NCBI GenBank assembly: GCA_022736605.1
Contig: DZDB01000083.1
Coordinates: 1 to 8,585 of the forward strand
Source: Sideroxydans lithotrophicus
Lineage (GTDB): Bacteria; Pseudomonadota; Gammaproteobacteria; Burkholderiales; Sulfuriferulaceae
Length of the DNA: 8,585 bases
Direction: 5' to 3'
The translations under genes and the position numbers were made by a program. Of this stretch, positions 6,233-8,585 are shown one piece after another. The notes under the pieces were generated by a model that made no database searches, was not told the DNA's origin, and saw nothing but the letters and a program-made list of their open reading frames with translations. The number at the start of each line of letters is the position of its first letter. The first letter of the stretch is position 1.

Positions 6233-7515
6233 ATCTCCAGATAGCGGTTCACCAGCGCCACCGGCAGCTGCTCCGGTTCCACATCAACAGCCAGCACGCC
6301 ATACGCCTTGATCGCTTCATGCGCCCGGCGGCGCTCGTTCAGATAGAGATGCGTGGCGCTGTGGCGCAAGGCGCTGTCGAAATCACGCACCGGCTGCACC
6401 AGCACGTCGTTGATAATGCGCTCCTGCAGACTGGCAAGCAGCACCAGGTGGCGTTTGCGCAGCAGTTGCAGCGCGGGCAGCAGTTCGGCGTTGTCCTCGT
6501 CGCGCAGGTTGGTGACCAGCACCACCAGCGAGCGTTTTTTCAGGCGTGTCATCAGTGCCGTCGTCGCAGTCAGAAAATCCGGGCTGGCGGTGCCGGCCTG
6601 CAGGTCGTATACCGTATCAAGCAGGCGGTTGAGGGTCGCCGCACCCTTGCCCGGCGGCATATAGCAGGGACGCCCGCCAAACCCCATCAGCCCCACCGTA
6701 TCACCCTGGCGCAGCGCCACGTAAGCGAGCAGCAGCACGGCGTTGAGCGCGTGGTCAAAATGACTCAGGTCGCCGTCCTGCGCGTGCATGCGCCGCCCGC
6801 AGTCGAGCAGAAAAATGATCTGCTGATCGCGTTCGTCCTGATATTCACGCGAGGTCAGCTTGTGCAGGCGCGAAGTGGCTTTCCAGTCGATCTGGCGCAG
6901 CATGTCGCCGCTGCGGTAGGCGCGCAACTGGTGAAATTCCAGCCCTTCACCGCAGCGCTGGCGCTGGCGGATGCCCATCAGGCTCAGGCGATTGTCGGTC
7001 GCCAGCAGGGCGTAACGCGTCACCGCCGCAAAGTTCGGATACACCTTGATGCATTCGGCACAGCCCGCCGTGCGCGTCTGCTGCCACAACTGCCAGGCCG
7101 AGCCGAGGCGCAACTGCGCCGCTGAAAAATGCTGTTCGCCACGCACCAGCGGGCGGATTTCGTAGTGTAGTTCGACCCAGCCGTGGGCGGGCAGCACGAG
7201 CTGTGTCGGCATGCCCCGAGCCTCGACCTGCGCCGGGTGATGATCGGCGATGGTCAGCATCACGTCGCGCTGCACCGGATTCCGTACCTGTAGTCTGACG
7301 CGATGCCACACTCCCAGCGCCAGCGTAGCGGCAACCTGCCGCGCCAGCGTCGGCGCCGGTTGTTGCCACAACCGCCAGGCATCGTAGCCCGCCAGCAGCG
7401 CAACCAGCGCGATATACCCCAGCCACAAGGTGACCAGCGGCGGCCAGAACGCTGCCGCCACGCCCAGCAAGCACGCGCCCCACAGCAGATGCAACAGCCG
7501 CCGTGCCGGGATCAC
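6211..7515 (-). CDS. DUF58 domain protein (VWA-like), MoxR partner
   Basis: The 434-residue protein has two N-terminal hydrophobic segments at about 8-24 and 27-44, so it is membrane anchored. A beta-rich middle domain covers about 55-160. The DUF58 core follows: FHQLRAYRSGDMLRQIDWKA at 194-213, SREYQDERDQQIIFLLD at 222-238 and GDTVGLMGFGG at 271-281, in a von Willebrand A-like fold. The MIDAS metal motif is degenerate: DxSxS reads D238-C-G-R-R, and the later Thr-Asp reads T335-N336. DUF58 proteins are encoded beside MoxR ATPases, which are thought to act with VWA-type partners in protein or complex maturation. Translation starts at GTG (7515-7513), whose TG is shared with the moxR TGA stop, so the two are coupled. 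GAAAG about 8 nt upstream is a weak ribosome binding site. The specific target is unknown. Confidence 0.93.
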   Translation of the reverse strand: MIPARRLLHLLWGACLLGVAAAFWPPLVTLWLGYIALVALLAGYDAWRLWQQPAPTLARQVAATLALGVWHRVRLQVRNPVQRDVMLTIADHHPAQVEARGMPTQLVLPAHGWVELHYEIRPLVRGEQHFSAAQLRLGSAWQLWQQTRTAGCAECIKVYPNFAAVTRYALLATDNRLSLMGIRQRQRCGEGLEFHQLRAYRSGDMLRQIDWKATSRLHKLTSREYQDERDQQIIFLLDCGRRMHAQDGDLSHFDHALNAVLLLAYVALRQGDTVGLMGFGGRPCYMPPGKGAATLNRLLDTVYDLQAGTASPDFLTATTALMTRLKKRSLVVLVTNLRDEDNAELLPALQLLRKRHLVLLASLQERIINDVLVQPVRDFDSALRHSATHLYLNERRRAHEAIKAYGVLAVDVEPEQLPVALVNRYLEIKRSGRL

Positions 7516-8504
7516 GCGCGCGGCGCTTTCACGCTTTCGAGCATGGCGGCGAGCACGTCGTCACTGCGCTGGCCTTCGATTTCCAGCTCCGGCCGCAATG
7601 TAATCCGATGCCGCAGCGCGGCGATGGCGATCGCCTTGACGTCATCCGGCGTGACAAAATCACGTCCCGCCAGCAGCGCCCTGGCGCGCGCCGCACGGAT
7701 CAGCGCAATGCCGCCGCGCGGCCCGGCACCTATCGCAATGCCCGGCCACTCACGCGTCTGGCGTACGATGGCGACGGCGTAATCGTTCACCGCCGCATCG
7801 ACCCGCAGGCTGGCCACCACGCGCTGGATGCCCAGCACCGTGTGCGGTTTGATCAGCGTGGCCACCGCCTCGACGTTGAGCGCATCGCCGGTCTGCCCGC
7901 TGGTCACGCTGGCAACCAGCGATTTTTCCTCGTGCTCGGCAGGGTAACCAATCAGGATTTTCAGCAAGAAGCGGTCAAGCTGCGCTTCCGGCAGTGGATA
8001 GGTGCCTTCCTGCTCGATCGGATTTTGCGTCGCCAGCGTCATGAACGGCGGCGCCAGCGCCATCGACTGGCCTTCAATGGTGACCTGACATTCCTGCATC
8101 ACTTCCAGCAGCGCCGCCTGGGTCTTGGCCGGGGCGCGGTTGATTTCGTCGGCCAGCAGCAGGTTGGTGAAAATCGGCCCGCGCCGGATGCTGAACTGCT
8201 CGCTTTTCAGGTCGTACAGCGCATGGCCGGTGATGTCTGATGGCATCAAATCCGGCGTGAACTGGATACGCGCAAACGCGCCATCAAAGGTCTTCGCCAG
8301 CGCCCGCACCAGCAGGGTCTTGCCGACACCGGGCACACCCTCGATCAGCACATGGCCACCGGCAAACAGCGCAATCAGCACCTGTTCGACGGTATCCTGC
8401 TGGCCGATCAGCGCCTTGCCGATCTCGCTGCGCATGCGCTGCGCGATGGCGCAAGCCTGCGCCACTGGATTGCTGGCGGGGGCGTCGGGGGTCATTTCAT
8501 TCAT
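7512..8504 (-). CDS. MoxR-family AAA+ ATPase
   Basis: MoxR ATPases are chaperone-like AAA+ proteins that help activate or assemble partner proteins, classically methanol dehydrogenase and otherwise VWA/DUF58 systems. With the ATG at 8504 the protein has 330 residues, normal for the family. Walker A is GVPGVGKT at 56-63, Walker B is LLLADEINRAPAKTQAALLE at 115-134 and sensor 1 is LATQNPIEQEGTYPLPEAQL at 157-176, all diagnostic of MoxR. The C-terminal lid has GPRGG at 261-265 and ends with ALRHRITLRPE at 296-306. The start is set by AAGGA seven nt upstream on the minus strand. A longer frame from a TTG at 8573 is unlikely because those residues lack family features. A second Met is at residue 4. 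The gene overlaps the DUF58 gene by 4 nt. The catalytic motifs are intact. Confidence 0.96.
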   Translation of the reverse strand: MNEMTPDAPASNPVAQACAIAQRMRSEIGKALIGQQDTVEQVLIALFAGGHVLIEGVPGVGKTLLVRALAKTFDGAFARIQFTPDLMPSDITGHALYDLKSEQFSIRRGPIFTNLLLADEINRAPAKTQAALLEVMQECQVTIEGQSMALAPPFMTLATQNPIEQEGTYPLPEAQLDRFLLKILIGYPAEHEEKSLVASVTSGQTGDALNVEAVATLIKPHTVLGIQRVVASLRVDAAVNDYAVAIVRQTREWPGIAIGAGPRGGIALIRAARARALLAGRDFVTPDDVKAIAIAALRHRITLRPELEIEGQRSDDVLAAMLESVKAPRA

Positions 8505-8585
8505 AGGGCTTTCCTTAGGGCTTGTTAATAAATAACCTGGACAAACGTTGCCGTGTATTCGGGATGGCTGCAAGGCGCGAAACGC
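8505..8585 (-). promoter_or_regulatory. Leader region of moxR
   Basis: This 81-bp stretch runs from the moxR start to the window edge and contains no supported gene. Apart from the ribosome binding site it holds an A/T-rich block with the small dyad GTTA-ATAAA-TAAC at 8524-8536, a plausible operator or promoter core. No good -35/-10 pair is visible on the minus strand. The segment at 8541-8585 is not explained; it could be upstream regulatory DNA or the edge of a repeat. Confidence 0.35.
8512..8516 (-). promoter_or_regulatory. Ribosome binding site of moxR
   Basis: On the minus strand AAGGA (plus-strand TCCTT at 8512-8516) lies 7 nt before the ATG at 8504. It decides the start against the longer TTG-initiated frame. 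Confidence 0.75.

Noticed and set aside
6319..7125. Plus-strand open frame (268 codons) opposite the DUF58 gene
   Set aside because: It is antisense to the DUF58 core, has no ribosome binding site, and its low-complexity Gln/Ala/Arg composition is typical of shadow frames.
7503..8240. Plus-strand open frame (245 codons) opposite moxR
   Set aside because: It is antisense to the conserved AAA+ core of moxR, and its Arg/Gln/His-rich translation shows no family motif.
8505..8573. N-terminal extension of moxR from a TTG at 8573
   Set aside because: The extra 23 residues do not resemble MoxR proteins, TTG is a rare start, and a well spaced AAGGA precedes the ATG at 8504.
1..8585. Search for a CRISPR array, tRNA or rRNA gene, insertion sequence, toxin-antitoxin or phage module
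   Set aside because: No direct repeats, cloverleaf-like sequence, transposase motifs or defence-type domains were seen. The window is almost fully filled by housekeeping genes.

Overview
The window is an ordinary, densely coded bacterial chromosome segment with high G+C and strong third-position G/C bias. The gene order queA-tgt-yajC-secD-secF is characteristic of Beta- and Gammaproteobacteria. The proteins look betaproteobacterial, perhaps Nitrosomonadales-like, but that rank is an inference from protein style and was not tested by a search.

Layout: the plus strand (1-6205) carries seven genes in a row. These are the 3' part of queA and complete tgt (queuosine tRNA modification, overlapping), then yajC, secD and secF (the accessory membrane complex of the Sec translocon), a DedA/VTT-family membrane protein 4 nt after secF, a YchJ-like SEC-C zinc-motif protein overlapping the dedA end, and a 75-residue charged protein of unknown function with its own strong ribosome binding site. 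The minus strand (6211-8504) carries a MoxR-type AAA+ ATPase and a DUF58 protein whose start overlaps the moxR stop. The two transcription units converge with only 5 bp between stop codons, at a small palindrome and a 7-bp hairpin.

How the genes work together: QueA and Tgt act in the same tRNA modification pathway. Tgt inserts preQ1 at the wobble position of GUN-anticodon tRNAs and QueA then converts it to epoxyqueuosine. YajC, SecD and SecF form the SecDF-YajC complex that uses the proton motive force to drive late steps of protein export. DedA is another inner-membrane protein, probably involved in lipid or ion homeostasis. MoxR and DUF58 form a conserved chaperone-like pair, usually linked to maturation or assembly of partner proteins at the membrane or cell envelope.

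No tRNA, rRNA, CRISPR array, insertion sequence, phage gene or recognisable defence system is visible. No non-coding stretch exceeds about 80 bases. I found no convincing new system. The best leads are the uncharacterised 75-aa protein, a DUF58 protein whose metal-site (MIDAS) motifs are degenerate, the attachment of dedA to the sec operon, and the unusual 81-bp leader before moxR.
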